Positions 37,658 through 46,623 of a stretch of DNA of 64,000 nucleotides are shown one piece after another. This DNA is from Nitrospirota bacterium (lineage in GTDB: Bacteria > Nitrospirota > Thermodesulfovibrionia > Thermodesulfovibrionales > UBA6898). The translations under genes were made by a program, and so were the position numbers. The notes beneath the pieces are model-generated. The model did not search any database. It saw nothing but the letters and a program-made list of their open reading frames with translations, and was not told the DNA's origin. Positions within the stretch are counted from its first letter, which is position 1. The number at the start of each line of letters is the position of its first letter. Location: NCBI GenBank assembly GCA_021825365.1, contig JAKAHR010000002.1, positions 57,639 through 121,638 of the forward strand, written 5' to 3'.

Positions 37658-38035
37658 ATGAAATACGGAGAACGTTCCATCAAGAAGGCCCGGCTCGAGA
37701 TCTGGCCAAACCCCAGCCCCGGGCGTGACTACGAGATCAATATCAGCTTCCCTGAATTCACCTGTCTCTGCCCCCGCTCCGGGTATCCGGATTTTGCGAT
37801 CATCGGCTTACGCTACGTGCCGGATGAAAAGATCGTTGAGCTGAAGTCCCTGAAGCTCTACCTGAACTCATTCAGGGATATCGCAATATCTCACGAAGAA
37901 TCAACCAACAGGATCTTTACTGAACTGAAGAAGAAACTCAGGCCGCGGTTCCTTGAGGTGACAGGCGATTTCAACCCCCGCGGAAATGTGAAGACCGTCA
38001 TCCGGGTCTCTTCTGAATCGCCGCTGAAGAAGTAA
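37658..38035 (+). CDS. queF: NADPH-dependent 7-cyano-7-deazaguanine reductase, short type
   Basis: 125 residues, unimodular (YkvM-like) QueF, which reduces preQ0 to preQ1 in queuosine biosynthesis. It shows the nucleophilic cysteine region [15 protein letters not shown], the QueF motif [14 protein letters not shown] and the catalytic-histidine region HEESTNRI. The frame is open far upstream, but ATG 37658 starts the conserved protein and lies at the predicted transcription start. The other que genes are not in the window. Confidence 0.93.
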   Translation: MKYGERSIKKARLEIWPNPSPGRDYEINISFPEFTCLCPRSGYPDFAIIGLRYVPDEKIVELKSLKLYLNSFRDIAISHEESTNRIFTELKKKLRPRFLEVTGDFNPRGNVKTVIRVSSESPLKK

Positions 38036-38057
38036 CCGCCGGGCCTGGACCGCTGCC

Positions 38058-38681
38058 TTAATCCCCAAGGGCCGCCTTTGCCCTTTGGATAAAGAGCCTC
38101 ACCTTTGCGTGATCTTTCCTCCCCCTGGCCTTTTCGACCCCGCTGCTGACATCGACCCCGAACGGCCGGACATGCCGGACCGCCCCGGCGATATTGTCGG
38201 TGGTGAGGCCCCCTGCAAGGATAATCCTGCCGAAACGCTTCGCACTGCCGGCGATGTCCCAGTTGAAGGTGAGTCCCGTGCCGCCGGCAGCGTCAGGCGC
38301 ATAGGCATCCAGGAGAAACGCGGCGGCAAGCCCCTGAAAAGACTCCAGGCCGTTGAGGCTCTGCAGCGACCTCACCCGGACGGCCTTGATGACAGGCCGC
38401 GACCGCCTGCAGAAATCCGGGGGCTCTTCCCCGTGGAGCTGGATGACCTGGATGCCTGATATGCCGGCGATCTCCTCGACCGCCTCCGCGGTCTCGTTCA
38501 CAAAGACGCCGACCGGGGTGACGAACAGGGGAAGGCCGCGGATGATCTTTCCCGCCTCGCGGGGATCGATATACCGGGGGCTGCCTTTATAAAAGACAAA
38601 CCCGAGGCTGTCTGCGCCCGCATCAGCGGCGGCAAGCGCGTCATCCGGGTTCGTTATGCCGCAGATCTTGACCTTTACCAT
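38058..38681 (-). CDS. trpF: phosphoribosylanthranilate isomerase
   Basis: 207 residues, third step of tryptophan synthesis. N-terminal VKVKICGITNPDDALAAADAGAD and C-terminal FGVDVSSGVEKARGRKDHAKV are hallmark TrpF segments of this TIM barrel. Ninety-one bases separate it from the upstream trpB2, presumably in one transcript; no clear ribosome site. Confidence 0.95.
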   Translation of the reverse strand: MVKVKICGITNPDDALAAADAGADSLGFVFYKGSPRYIDPREAGKIIRGLPLFVTPVGVFVNETAEAVEEIAGISGIQVIQLHGEEPPDFCRRSRPVIKAVRVRSLQSLNGLESFQGLAAAFLLDAYAPDAAGGTGLTFNWDIAGSAKRFGRIILAGGLTTDNIAGAVRHVRPFGVDVSSGVEKARGRKDHAKVRLFIQRAKAALGD

Positions 38682-38772
38682 GGGCGTATCCGGCTACTGG
38701 CCCAGGGCATCGGGCTCAAAGACCTTCCTGCGCATCGTTGCCCCGAGCCCCTCGCCCAGCGCATCTTACTTC

Positions 38773-40131
38773 CTAAAGGACAGGCAGTTTCTCAAGCGCC
38801 TTCTTGATGTCTTCCTCGGGATGCTCATGGTCGAACAGCTTGCCCTCACGGTAGTCGGCATAGGCCTGCAGGTCAAGATACCCGTGGCCGCTCAGGTTGA
38901 AGAGGATGGTCTTTTGTTTGCCTTCTTCCTTGGCCTGTATCGCCTCGTCCACCGCACAGCGTATGGCGTGAGCGCTCTCGGGGGCCGGGATGATCGATTC
39001 GGTGCCGGCGAACAGCACCGCGGCCTCGAAGACCTTGTTCTGGTGATAGGCCCTGGCCTCGATGATCCTGTCATGGTAGAGCTGGGACACGAGCGGAGAA
39101 TCGCCATGGTACCGGAGTCCTCCGGCGTGGATGCCTGAGGGCATGAAGTCATGGCCCAGGGTATACATGGTCATGAGCGGCGTCATCCCCGCCACGTCCC
39201 CGAAGTCGTAGCGGAACTCCCCCTTGGTGAGCGTGGGGCAGGACGTCGGCTCGACGGCAACGGCCCTCAGGTCCTTCTTCTTGCCTGACAGCTTGTCGTG
39301 CAGGAAAGGGAATGCAACGCCGGCGAAATTGGACCCGCCTCCGCAGCACCCGATCACCACGTCCGGATAATCACCGGCGACCTCCAGCTGCCTCTTGGCC
39401 TCCTGCCCGATCACCGTCTGGTGCAGGCAGACATGGTTGAGCACCGAACCGAGCGCGTAATTCGTGTCTCCGTGCGTGGCAGCGTCCTCCACCGCCTCGG
39501 ATATGGCGATGCCGAGGCTCCCGGTGCTGTCGGGGTCAGCCTCGAGGATCTTTCTCCCCGCATTCGTGACCGTCGAGGGACTCGCGTGGACCGTGGCGCC
39601 CCAGGTCTCCATCATCATCCTGCGGTAAGGCTTCTGGCTGAAGCTCACCTTCACCATGTAGACCGTGACATCGAGTCCGAACAGCTTGCCCGCAAGCGCC
39701 ATGGAAGAGCCCCACTGGCCCGCTCCCGTCTCGGTGGCGATGCGCTTGATGCCGGCCTTCTTGTTATAGAACGCCTGGGGAATGGCGGTGTTGGGCTTGT
39801 GGCTGCCCGCAGGGCTCACGCCTTCGTATTTATAGTAGATCTTTGCAGGAGTACCGAGCGCCTTCTCAAGCCGGTGGGCCCGGTAGAGCGGCGAGGGCCT
39901 CCAGAGCGTGTAGATGTCGAGCACCTCCTCAGGGATATCGATCCAGCGGTCCGCGCTCACCTCCTGCAGGATCAGGTCCATGGGGAAGATCGGCTTGAGG
40001 TCGTCAGGGCCGACGGGCTGTTTTGTTCCCGGATGGAGCGGCGGCTTCGGCTTGTTCGGCATGTCCGCCATGATGTTGTACCACTTCTTCGGGATATCCC
40101 GGTCAGGAAGGACTATCTTCGTCTGCTGCAT
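38773..40131 (-). CDS. trpB2: tryptophan synthase beta chain-like protein TrpB2
   Basis: 452 residues, longer than classical TrpB (~400) and carrying TrpB2 features: an N-terminal extension, [17 protein letters not shown], the PLP lysine in [15 protein letters not shown], and the phosphate-binding [11 protein letters not shown]. TrpB2 joins indole and serine to make tryptophan, often without a TrpA partner; in many archaea and thermophiles it is the only or the second beta chain. No trpA is nearby. Upstream of trpF on the same strand. Confidence 0.92.
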   Translation of the reverse strand: MQQTKIVLPDRDIPKKWYNIMADMPNKPKPPLHPGTKQPVGPDDLKPIFPMDLILQEVSADRWIDIPEEVLDIYTLWRPSPLYRAHRLEKALGTPAKIYYKYEGVSPAGSHKPNTAIPQAFYNKKAGIKRIATETGAGQWGSSMALAGKLFGLDVTVYMVKVSFSQKPYRRMMMETWGATVHASPSTVTNAGRKILEADPDSTGSLGIAISEAVEDAATHGDTNYALGSVLNHVCLHQTVIGQEAKRQLEVAGDYPDVVIGCCGGGSNFAGVAFPFLHDKLSGKKKDLRAVAVEPTSCPTLTKGEFRYDFGDVAGMTPLMTMYTLGHDFMPSGIHAGGLRYHGDSPLVSQLYHDRIIEARAYHQNKVFEAAVLFAGTESIIPAPESAHAIRCAVDEAIQAKEEGKQKTILFNLSGHGYLDLQAYADYREGKLFDHEHPEEDIKKALEKLPVL

Positions 40132-40296
40132 GGTTCTCCTCCGCTTCGCTTTTGTGGGTCCATAGAATATGGCGTTCTTTCTATGAAGGTTACCAAATTA
40201 CGATAGCATAAATCCTCATAAAAGGGCAGAGCCTCCGCGCCGTTATCAGCGGCCGGAAGGCCGATTCTGCCGGAGGAGGTTTCACCCGGCGTGTGC

Positions 40297-40302
40297 TATA
40301 AT
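40297..40302 (+). promoter_or_regulatory. extended -10 box of cysK
   Basis: TGC followed by the perfect TATAAT, about 55 bases before the cysK start codon. It lies in the divergent trpB2-cysK interval. Confidence 0.5.
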
Positions 40303-40356
40303 GCTGGTAGTTTCCGGCGCTATACATTACGATTCATGCAGCAGGGGAGGTTTTCT

Positions 40357-41280
40357 ATGGGACTGCCTCAGGATGTTCTCGGACTGATCGGCAATACGCC
40401 GCTCGTACGCATCAACCGCCTTACCGGACCTTCTGATGCCGAGATATGGGCAAAGCTCGAGGGGAACAACCCCGGCGGCTCGGTCAAGGACAGGATCGCC
40501 CTTTCGATGATAGAGGCTGCTGAAAGATCCGGAACGCTCAAGCCCGGAGGCACCCTCATCGAGCCGACAAGCGGCAATACCGGCATCGGCCTTGCCATGG
40601 TCGCCGCGGTCAAGGGATACCGTCTCATCCTCACGATGCCTGATACCATGTCCATGGAGCGCAGGCAACTCCTGCAGGCATACGGCGCCGAGCTGGTGCT
40701 GACGGACGGCAAGAAGGGCATGAAGGGCGCTGTCGATAAGGCAGAGGAGATATTCCGGGACAACCCCGGGTACGTGATGCCCCAACAGTTCGAAAACCCT
40801 GCCAATCCCGAGGTCCACCGCACGACAACCGCCACGGAGATACTCGCCGCTCTCGGCGATGCACCCGAGGGTTTTGTCAGCGGCGTCGGGACAGGCGGCA
40901 CGATCACCGGGGTCGGCGAGGTGCTGCGGGCAAAAAGGCCTGATGTCTGGATCGCCGCTGTCGAGCCCGTCACCTCTCCGGTGCTCTCCGGCGGAAAGCC
41001 CGGTCCGCACAAGATCGCGGGCATCGGCGCAGGCTTTATCCCGGGTGTCCTGAATACGAAGATTTATAATGAGGTGATACAGGTGAGCGACCGTGACGCT
41101 GCCGAGACGGCGCGGCTGCTGACAAAGAAAGAGGGCATCCTTCCGGGCATATCATCCGGCGCCGCGGTATGGGCAGCGATCAGGGTGGCTGCACGGCTCG
41201 GCAGGGGCAAACGCGTTGTCGTCATCATCCCTGACCGCGGGGACCGGTATCTCAGCACCGGGCTTTTCTCCCCGGAATAG
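40357..41280 (+). CDS. cysK: cysteine synthase (O-acetylserine sulfhydrylase family)
   Basis: 307 residues from ATG 40357, preceded by GGGGAGG; the upstream in-frame codons are in the leader. PLP fold with the lysine in NNPGGSVKDRIAL, the substrate loop EPTSGNTGIGLA, and GTGGTITG binding the cofactor phosphate. It forms cysteine from O-acetylserine and sulfide. It could also use other activated serines; the CysK/CysM split is not resolved. Confidence 0.93.
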   Translation: MGLPQDVLGLIGNTPLVRINRLTGPSDAEIWAKLEGNNPGGSVKDRIALSMIEAAERSGTLKPGGTLIEPTSGNTGIGLAMVAAVKGYRLILTMPDTMSMERRQLLQAYGAELVLTDGKKGMKGAVDKAEEIFRDNPGYVMPQQFENPANPEVHRTTTATEILAALGDAPEGFVSGVGTGGTITGVGEVLRAKRPDVWIAAVEPVTSPVLSGGKPGPHKIAGIGAGFIPGVLNTKIYNEVIQVSDRDAAETARLLTKKEGILPGISSGAAVWAAIRVAARLGRGKRVVVIIPDRGDRYLSTGLFSPE

Positions 41281-41345
41281 CTTTTCTTCAGGGTGCTGCT
41301 CCCGGTATCCAAGGCCTTGATCAGTTCGTACGGGCCTGGGCTGGT

Positions 41346-42233
41346 TCAGTTGACCATGCGGTAGATCATGAAGAGGGCGAGCGGGTCGAGGTGCTTGATC
41401 GCAGCCCGGTATAACGGGATGCTTGCACAGCCGCAGCGGCTGCAGTCCGCCCTGTTTCCGTAGGTACACTGCTTCAGCGTCCCGTCCGCATTATAGCAGT
41501 TACAGACCTTGCTGACCGGGCATCTCTCGATGCTGTTCCATTCGGAGTACTCGCCGCTTATCCTGAACTGGTTTGCCATCGCATCCGTCAGGCCGAGGAT
41601 GCGCCAGTATTTCTTCCTCAGGACGAGAAGCTCGTCGAGTATCCGGTCCCGCTCCTCTATGGGGATCGAGAGGTGGCCGTCGTCCCCGGTGGTATGCGGT
41701 GTATAGAAGCTGAAACCGACACCCTTGATCGGCAGCGAGCTGAGCGCATCGAGGAACGCCTCGAGGTTATGCCGGTTCTGGCGGGTAATGGTCGTGTGGA
41801 TGACCGGCTTGCGCGGCGCCTTCTTGATGTTCCCGACGGAGCAATCATACGCCCCTGCGCCCCGGATGGTGTCATGGACCTCCCGGGTGCCGTCGAGAGA
41901 CAGGATCCATTGGGCGTCGAACGGCGCAAAGCCCTGGGTACCGTTCGTGAAGATGAGCGGATGGTCGAAGATCCGGGAGGCTGCCTCGCACATACCGGGC
42001 CGGAGCATCGGTTCTCCTCCGTAGAGGATCGCCGCGGTCATCCCCTGCCTGCGCAGGCCCTTCATGAAGGCGACCATCGCCTCATCGTCGAGTTCGGCAG
42101 GACGCTCCTCTTTCCACCAGTAGCAGTGGGAGCACTTAAGATTGCAGCTGTTGGTGATATCGATCGCGGCCGTTGTCTTCGTGTTGGTAAACGCCCAGGT
42201 GAAAAGGAGGCGGGCCTTCTTGTGTATTTTCAT
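41346..42233 (-). CDS. radical SAM protein with SPASM-like C-terminal cysteines
   Basis: 295 residues from ATG 42233. The radical SAM motif is in TNSCNLKCSHCYWW (CX3CX2C), followed by YGGEPML. The C-terminal region has at least seven cysteines (CPVSKVCNCY ... QCTYG ... CSRCGC), which look like auxiliary Fe-S ligands of a SPASM/twitch domain. Such enzymes usually modify peptides or anchor in peptide maturation. Its ATG overlaps the stop of the 252-residue unknown gene (ATGA), so the two proteins are probably partners. Last gene of the cluster. Confidence 0.88.
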   Translation of the reverse strand: MKIHKKARLLFTWAFTNTKTTAAIDITNSCNLKCSHCYWWKEERPAELDDEAMVAFMKGLRRQGMTAAILYGGEPMLRPGMCEAASRIFDHPLIFTNGTQGFAPFDAQWILSLDGTREVHDTIRGAGAYDCSVGNIKKAPRKPVIHTTITRQNRHNLEAFLDALSSLPIKGVGFSFYTPHTTGDDGHLSIPIEERDRILDELLVLRKKYWRILGLTDAMANQFRISGEYSEWNSIERCPVSKVCNCYNADGTLKQCTYGNRADCSRCGCASIPLYRAAIKHLDPLALFMIYRMVN

Positions 42234-42988
42234 CGGTGCCGGCGGTCTGTTGCAGAGACACCCGGTGAGGCGAACTGATCTTCCTGCCCCCCGTATACCT
42301 TGCCCGCATATTCCGCCGCTACCGCATCCGCTGCCTTTTCCATCGCGCTGAAGAGCCTGTCCGCGCACAGGTCCTTCACCGCACCGGCTGGGCCGTGGAA
42401 GGTGACGGAATCGCTTAGCAGCCTTGTTTCGACATTGTAGAGATGAAGCACCTCCCGAAGGTGGCCGTGAAAGGCCTTTTCAGCGAACGTGGACCGCACG
42501 ACATCCCGGAAAGGCTGGGAATCGCGCCAGTTCCGGAGCAGCCCGTAGACCATGGTGACGAAGGAGTCTATCCTCTTTTTTCGTATATCAGCGAAATCCT
42601 CGTACCTGATACGTATGGAAAAAAGGGGATTCGATACCTCCTGTACGAAGTCCTGATCGACCTTCTTCGTCATCTCGAAGAGCTCCTGGCTATCCACCTC
42701 TGTCCTGTCTGTTCCCCTGTCAAAGGCGGCTGCCGCATGTTCTATCAATAACCGGTCCTTCTCGATCTCCTTCCGGACATTCGCATCGAGGAAAGGCTGA
42801 AAAAGGTTGAGGAAGAGGCGTACCGGCAGGTGCCTGTTGAGGCGGCAGACGCAACGCCTGCTGAACTCAAGCATCATCTCCCTGTCTGTATCGCACAGCA
42901 CCGCTATCTTGCCCGCTCCCGCGGCTGTCGCCCGGTGCGCCGCCGCGGACAGGGTGGTTGCGGCAGTGAGTCCCTCCGGAATGTCCAT
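42230..42988 (-). CDS. unknown mostly helical protein, partner of radical SAM enzyme
   Basis: 252 residues from ATG 42988, which has GAGAGGG upstream. No signal peptide or membrane span. Mixed start (KIAVLCDTDREMMLEFSRR) followed by a long helical middle; FVTMVYGLLRNW and HLREVLHLYNVETRLLSD are the best-defined segments. I recognise no family. Tight coupling to the radical SAM/SPASM gene suggests it is that enzyme's substrate-binding partner or substrate-related protein, but nothing in the sequence proves it. Confidence 0.7.
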   Translation of the reverse strand: MDIPEGLTAATTLSAAAHRATAAGAGKIAVLCDTDREMMLEFSRRCVCRLNRHLPVRLFLNLFQPFLDANVRKEIEKDRLLIEHAAAAFDRGTDRTEVDSQELFEMTKKVDQDFVQEVSNPLFSIRIRYEDFADIRKKRIDSFVTMVYGLLRNWRDSQPFRDVVRSTFAEKAFHGHLREVLHLYNVETRLLSDSVTFHGPAGAVKDLCADRLFSAMEKAADAVAAEYAGKVYGGQEDQFASPGVSATDRRHR

Positions 42989-43091
42989 GGACACCCTCTC
43001 TCTGTCTTTTTTCAAAGTATACCAGCGAATGGTCAAGCCGGAAACAAGATAGTAAGGAACCGTCTTGGGATGGGAAGAGGCCTGCTGACGT

Positions 43092-44744
43092 CTATCCTGC
43101 GGCTATCGTCCGGAGCGCCTGTCTTGCAGCGATGATCCCCCTGTATTGGGCCTCTTCGAATATCGACAGGCCGCTCATGTCCGAGTGGGCAAAGAATATC
43201 TTTTCGAGAGGTTTCATCGCCTCCTGTCTCGCCGCCCCCCAGATGAGTCCCGGGATCGGTCGTATCATCGCATGTCCCCAGAGCCATACGTCCACCTGTT
43301 CAAGGTCTTTTTCTATGCCCGGGTGCATGCGTGAAAGGTCCCTGACGATCAGCTCCGACCACTCCCGGTGTGATCTCTGAAGCGCCTCTTTGCGTTCAGC
43401 GGCCGGATCCCCTGCGGTGAGGGGATGGTAATAGGTAAGGACCGTCTTTTCCCTCCGCGCGGCTACGTCCTGATGGTTGGCGACGACGTAGCCGAGGGAG
43501 TCGCTGTGATAGCTCACATTGTCCCATGATACGGCTGCCCCCTTGCCCTCGGGGATGCCCTTCATGGTTATGTTCGCCGTCATCCAGGGTGTGTACCCAA
43601 AAGACGCCGCGTAGGAAGGCAGCCTCTCCCTGAAGAAACGGATCGTCCTGAAGGCGGTGAAGCGCGGCGCGGCGTAGATCACCGCCTTTGCGCGTATCCT
43701 GCCGGCAGTCCCTCGCCTGACATCATGGTAATCCACCGCCAGTTCATCCCCGATCTTCTCTATATTCAGGACACAGGCATTGCACCGGATATGGGGCAGG
43801 ATATCCTTCTCCATCCTCTTTACGATCCAGCCGATCCCCTCAGGCCAGGTGACGACCGCATGCGAATCAGCATTGGATGCGGTACCGTCACGGGATGCAA
43901 AATAGTGGATACCGGCCCAGGCGGATGTCTCCTCCATGCGGCAGCCGTAATCATCCCTGCAGCAGTAATTGACATACCACCGGAGATACTCGGAGTCCCA
44001 TCCGTTATCAGCCAGGTACCGGCCCATGCTGATGGCGTCATACTTCAGGAACCGGGGATCACGCGAGCTGTGGTCAACAGGGATCGCGAAGGCGCGGCTG
44101 CCGTCGCTTCCCCGCGCCTTCCTGAACCTCTCCATAGCCCCGAAGAACTCGTCATACTGGCGCCTGTCGCGTTCCGACATGCCGAGCTGCGGCACGAGTC
44201 CTTCCTGCCAATGGCCGTGGATGAGCAGCCTCTCCTGGGGGTCTGCGCAGAGATGGAATTCGTTATACACCGGGAGCCCCTTGCTGTCATACCCCTCTAT
44301 GATACCGAGCTCCTCGAACAGCTCCCTCACGAAGACGGCGTCCCTGCCCGGTATCGGGATATAGTGAGCTGCCCACGGGTACGGGGAGACCGCATTCGAG
44401 CCGCTGATCGCATTGCCGCCGGTATTGCCTTCGAGTTCGAGGAGGAGAAAGTCATCCCGCTGATTTTTTTTCTTGATCTCGCGAGCCGCGGACAGGCCGG
44501 CGATCCCCCCGCCCACGATGAGGATGCCTGTCCTTTCCGTCTCCTTCGGGGATGCCCCGCCCGGTTGGGTCAGCAGGTGTCCTGCCTTCCAGTTACTTCC
44601 AACGATCCGGCCGGCTGTATCCTTCTTCCTGTCAACCAGGGGATTCGTGCAGGAGATGATCCCGCCTGCCGATGCCATATAGAGCGAGCCTTTTATGAGG
44701 AAGGAACGGCGGCTTATCCCCGACTGCGGGGGATCAGTGGACAT
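43092..44744 (-). CDS. Tat-exported FAD-dependent amine oxidase-like protein
   Basis: 550 residues. The twin-arginine signal SRRSFLIKG (residues 11-19) precedes a hydrophobic stretch and a cysteine at 32 (GIISC), possibly a lipidation site. The FAD-binding motif ILIVGGGIAGLSAA is at 74-87, and the flavin-contact C-terminal motif lies around DMSGLSIFEEAQYRG. The overall fold is NAD(P)/FAD amine oxidase or protoporphyrinogen-oxidase-like. It overlaps the spermidine-synthase-like gene by 11 bases, which makes a polyamine or amine substrate attractive, though unproven. Confidence 0.86.
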   Translation of the reverse strand: MSTDPPQSGISRRSFLIKGSLYMASAGGIISCTNPLVDRKKDTAGRIVGSNWKAGHLLTQPGGASPKETERTGILIVGGGIAGLSAAREIKKKNQRDDFLLLELEGNTGGNAISGSNAVSPYPWAAHYIPIPGRDAVFVRELFEELGIIEGYDSKGLPVYNEFHLCADPQERLLIHGHWQEGLVPQLGMSERDRRQYDEFFGAMERFRKARGSDGSRAFAIPVDHSSRDPRFLKYDAISMGRYLADNGWDSEYLRWYVNYCCRDDYGCRMEETSAWAGIHYFASRDGTASNADSHAVVTWPEGIGWIVKRMEKDILPHIRCNACVLNIEKIGDELAVDYHDVRRGTAGRIRAKAVIYAAPRFTAFRTIRFFRERLPSYAASFGYTPWMTANITMKGIPEGKGAAVSWDNVSYHSDSLGYVVANHQDVAARREKTVLTYYHPLTAGDPAAERKEALQRSHREWSELIVRDLSRMHPGIEKDLEQVDVWLWGHAMIRPIPGLIWGAARQEAMKPLEKIFFAHSDMSGLSIFEEAQYRGIIAARQALRTIAAG

Positions 44745-46230
44745 ACCGTGACCACTCCTCTTCGAAGTACCTGACGAGAACCTGGTTATTGAGCCGGTTC
44801 ACCTCGGTCTCGACAGGACCCATGTCCGGCGGGAACTCGGTCATCAGCCTCGCTGTCTCGGGTGTCACAAACCTGAGGCCGGCCAGGAAGCCTTGCGGCA
44901 TCCGGAAGGCCCTCTTCGAGCCTATCACATACCCCCATTCTCCGAAGGACGGCAGATAGACATGATACGGGGTCGTCTCGAATCCGACCGATTTCAGGGT
45001 ATTGACAACACACCAGTAGGAGCGCCTCGCCACAAACGGGGAGGTGCTCTGGACAACAACAGCGCCTCCGTCGCGTAACGCCCGGTAGAGGAGGCGGTAG
45101 AAGGTATTGGTGTAGAGCTTGCCGAGGGAGAAGTTGGAGGGGTCAGGGAAATCGACTACGATGAAATCGAACCTCTGATTGTTCGTCTTCATCCATACAA
45201 AGGCATCTGCATTAATAATGGTCACCTTCGGAGAATTCAGGGAGCCCCCGTTGAGCCGCACGAGGCTTTCATGACTTTTGAAGAGCTTGGTCATCTCAGC
45301 GTCCAGGTCGACGAGGGTGACGGAGTTCACGCCGGGATACCTGAGTATCTCCCGAACGGCGAGTCCGTCGCCTCCGCCGAGCACCAGCACGTTCCTGGGC
45401 TCCCTGACCGCCTGCAGACCCGGGTGCACAAGCGCCTCGTGGTACCGGTATTCGTCGCGTGAATTGAACTGAAGATTCCCGTTCAGAAAGAGCTGCAGGC
45501 TGTCCTGTTCCCTCGTCACGACGATCCGCTGGTAGGGCGTCGTCCTGGCGTAGATGATGTTCCCCCGGTAATTCAGGGTCTCGGTGAAATGGAGTATCTG
45601 CTCTGAATAGATAAAGCCGGCTGTCAGGAAAAAGAGCAACACACCGCCGGCTGCTGCAAGCGCCCTCGGCCGGATCACCTCACCCCTGAAGAGGCGGAGC
45701 GCCCAGAAGGCGACGAGCACATTGATGATGCCGAAGAAGAAGGAGGACCTGATAAGCCCGAAATGCGGCACGAGCAGGAGGGGGAAGAGCAGGGAGGCGA
45801 AGAGCGCCCCTATATAGTCGAAGGTAAAGACCTTTGAGACAAGGTCCTTGAATTCAAACCTGTTTTTGAGGACCCGCATGATGAGCGGTATCTCGAGGCC
45901 GACGAGCGCCCCGGTCACGGTGATAAGGGAATAGAGGATAGGCCGGAAGTGGACAGCCACCTCGAAAACGGAAAAGAGGATCGCCGCAGAGCATCCGCCG
46001 ACGAGTCCGATGAGCAGTTCCGCCTCGATAAAGACGGAGATGATGTTCCTGACGATGTACCTCGAGAGGTACGAGCCGAGCCCCATCGCCGAGAGATAGA
46101 CGCCGATAATAATGGAAAACTGGGTGACCGAATCGCCCAGGAGATAGCTGGCGAGGGCCCCCGCGGTCAGCTCATAGACAAGGCCGCAGGTCGAAATCGC
46201 AAAGACGGAAAACAGCAGGGCATAGGCCAT
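44734..46230 (-). CDS. membrane-fused spermidine synthase-like aminopropyltransferase
   Basis: 498 residues. About seven membrane spans fill residues 1-210; the rest is a spermidine-synthase fold. LNGNLQFNSRDEYRYHEALVHP matches the SpeE N-terminal substrate region, GGGDG (285-289) binds decarboxylated SAM, and D360 in VDFPDPSN takes the place of the catalytic aspartate. It may transfer an aminopropyl group from the SpeD product to an amine at the membrane. The active site differs enough from soluble SpeE that the acceptor cannot be named. Overlaps the FAD gene; follows DUF350. Confidence 0.9.
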   Translation of the reverse strand: MAYALLFSVFAISTCGLVYELTAGALASYLLGDSVTQFSIIIGVYLSAMGLGSYLSRYIVRNIISVFIEAELLIGLVGGCSAAILFSVFEVAVHFRPILYSLITVTGALVGLEIPLIMRVLKNRFEFKDLVSKVFTFDYIGALFASLLFPLLLVPHFGLIRSSFFFGIINVLVAFWALRLFRGEVIRPRALAAAGGVLLFFLTAGFIYSEQILHFTETLNYRGNIIYARTTPYQRIVVTREQDSLQLFLNGNLQFNSRDEYRYHEALVHPGLQAVREPRNVLVLGGGDGLAVREILRYPGVNSVTLVDLDAEMTKLFKSHESLVRLNGGSLNSPKVTIINADAFVWMKTNNQRFDFIVVDFPDPSNFSLGKLYTNTFYRLLYRALRDGGAVVVQSTSPFVARRSYWCVVNTLKSVGFETTPYHVYLPSFGEWGYVIGSKRAFRMPQGFLAGLRFVTPETARLMTEFPPDMGPVETEVNRLNNQVLVRYFEEEWSRYVH

Positions 46231-46247
46231 GAACAGACGTACGGCCG

Positions 46248-46463
46248 TTAGTGAATCGCAAGCCCTACGATGATCGAAATGCCGAGTATCAGTGCGCCGA
46301 CGACGATCGCGGCCGCGGTGTTCTGGTCCTCAAGAATCTCCTTGGTGAGGTCACCGGGCGTCATCTTGTCGAATATATAGAAGGCTAATCCGAACAGGGC
46401 AAGACCAAAAAATGAGAATATCACGGAACTCACGACGTCTTTCAGATTGATGAGATCACTCAT
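46248..46463 (-). CDS. DUF350 family small membrane protein
   Basis: 71 residues with two hydrophobic spans (~12-30 and 48-70). This is one DUF350 unit, half the size of the two- or four-span forms, with ALFGLAFYIFDKMTPGDL and NTAAAIVVGALILGISI. DUF350 proteins sit in envelope-stress-type operons, for example next to a PspA-like protein and a glutathionylspermidine synthase-like protein in E. coli (yjf genes). Ribosome site GGAGGAG. It lies between two other cluster membrane proteins. Confidence 0.88.
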   Translation of the reverse strand: MSDLINLKDVVSSVIFSFFGLALFGLAFYIFDKMTPGDLTKEILEDQNTAAAIVVGALILGISIIVGLAIH

Positions 46464-46487
46464 ATCTCCTCCTTCTTTCTTTTAATC

Positions 46488-46622
46488 CTACTTGTGGTAT
46501 TGACTCTGCCCCGCAGGGCCCCATTTTGCCTGGTGCAGAAAACTCGACAGCACAAACCCGCGCGAGCCTGCCGCAAAGAATAACAGCGAAATCAGGATCC
46601 CGTATGCGATGAATATCTTCAT
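46488..46622 (-). CDS. 44-residue membrane protein, short gene in the cluster
   Basis: ATG 46622 to TAG 46488. The peptide starts MKIFIAYGILISLLFFAAGS and ends in a polar tail WGPAGQSQYHK; one membrane span is predicted at residues 3-20. It begins two bases after the stop of the DUF4178 gene, within reach of that gene's terminating ribosomes, and fills the gap before DUF350. It is too short for most gene finders. Family unknown; conservation in related clusters would settle it. Confidence 0.6.
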   Translation of the reverse strand: MKIFIAYGILISLLFFAAGSRGFVLSSFLHQAKWGPAGQSQYHK

Positions 46623-46623
46623 T

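Noticed and set aside
38675..38764. A 29-codon frame with three Trp codons between trpB2 and trpF, overlapping the trpF start, possibly a trp leader peptide
   Set aside because: It is Arg/Ser-rich, the Trp codons are scattered, no terminator/antiterminator pair is seen, and another register of the same stretch (ALGEGLGATMRRKVFEPDALGQ-like, residues shown here in part) reads more like a natural protein tail. Probably chance or remnant.
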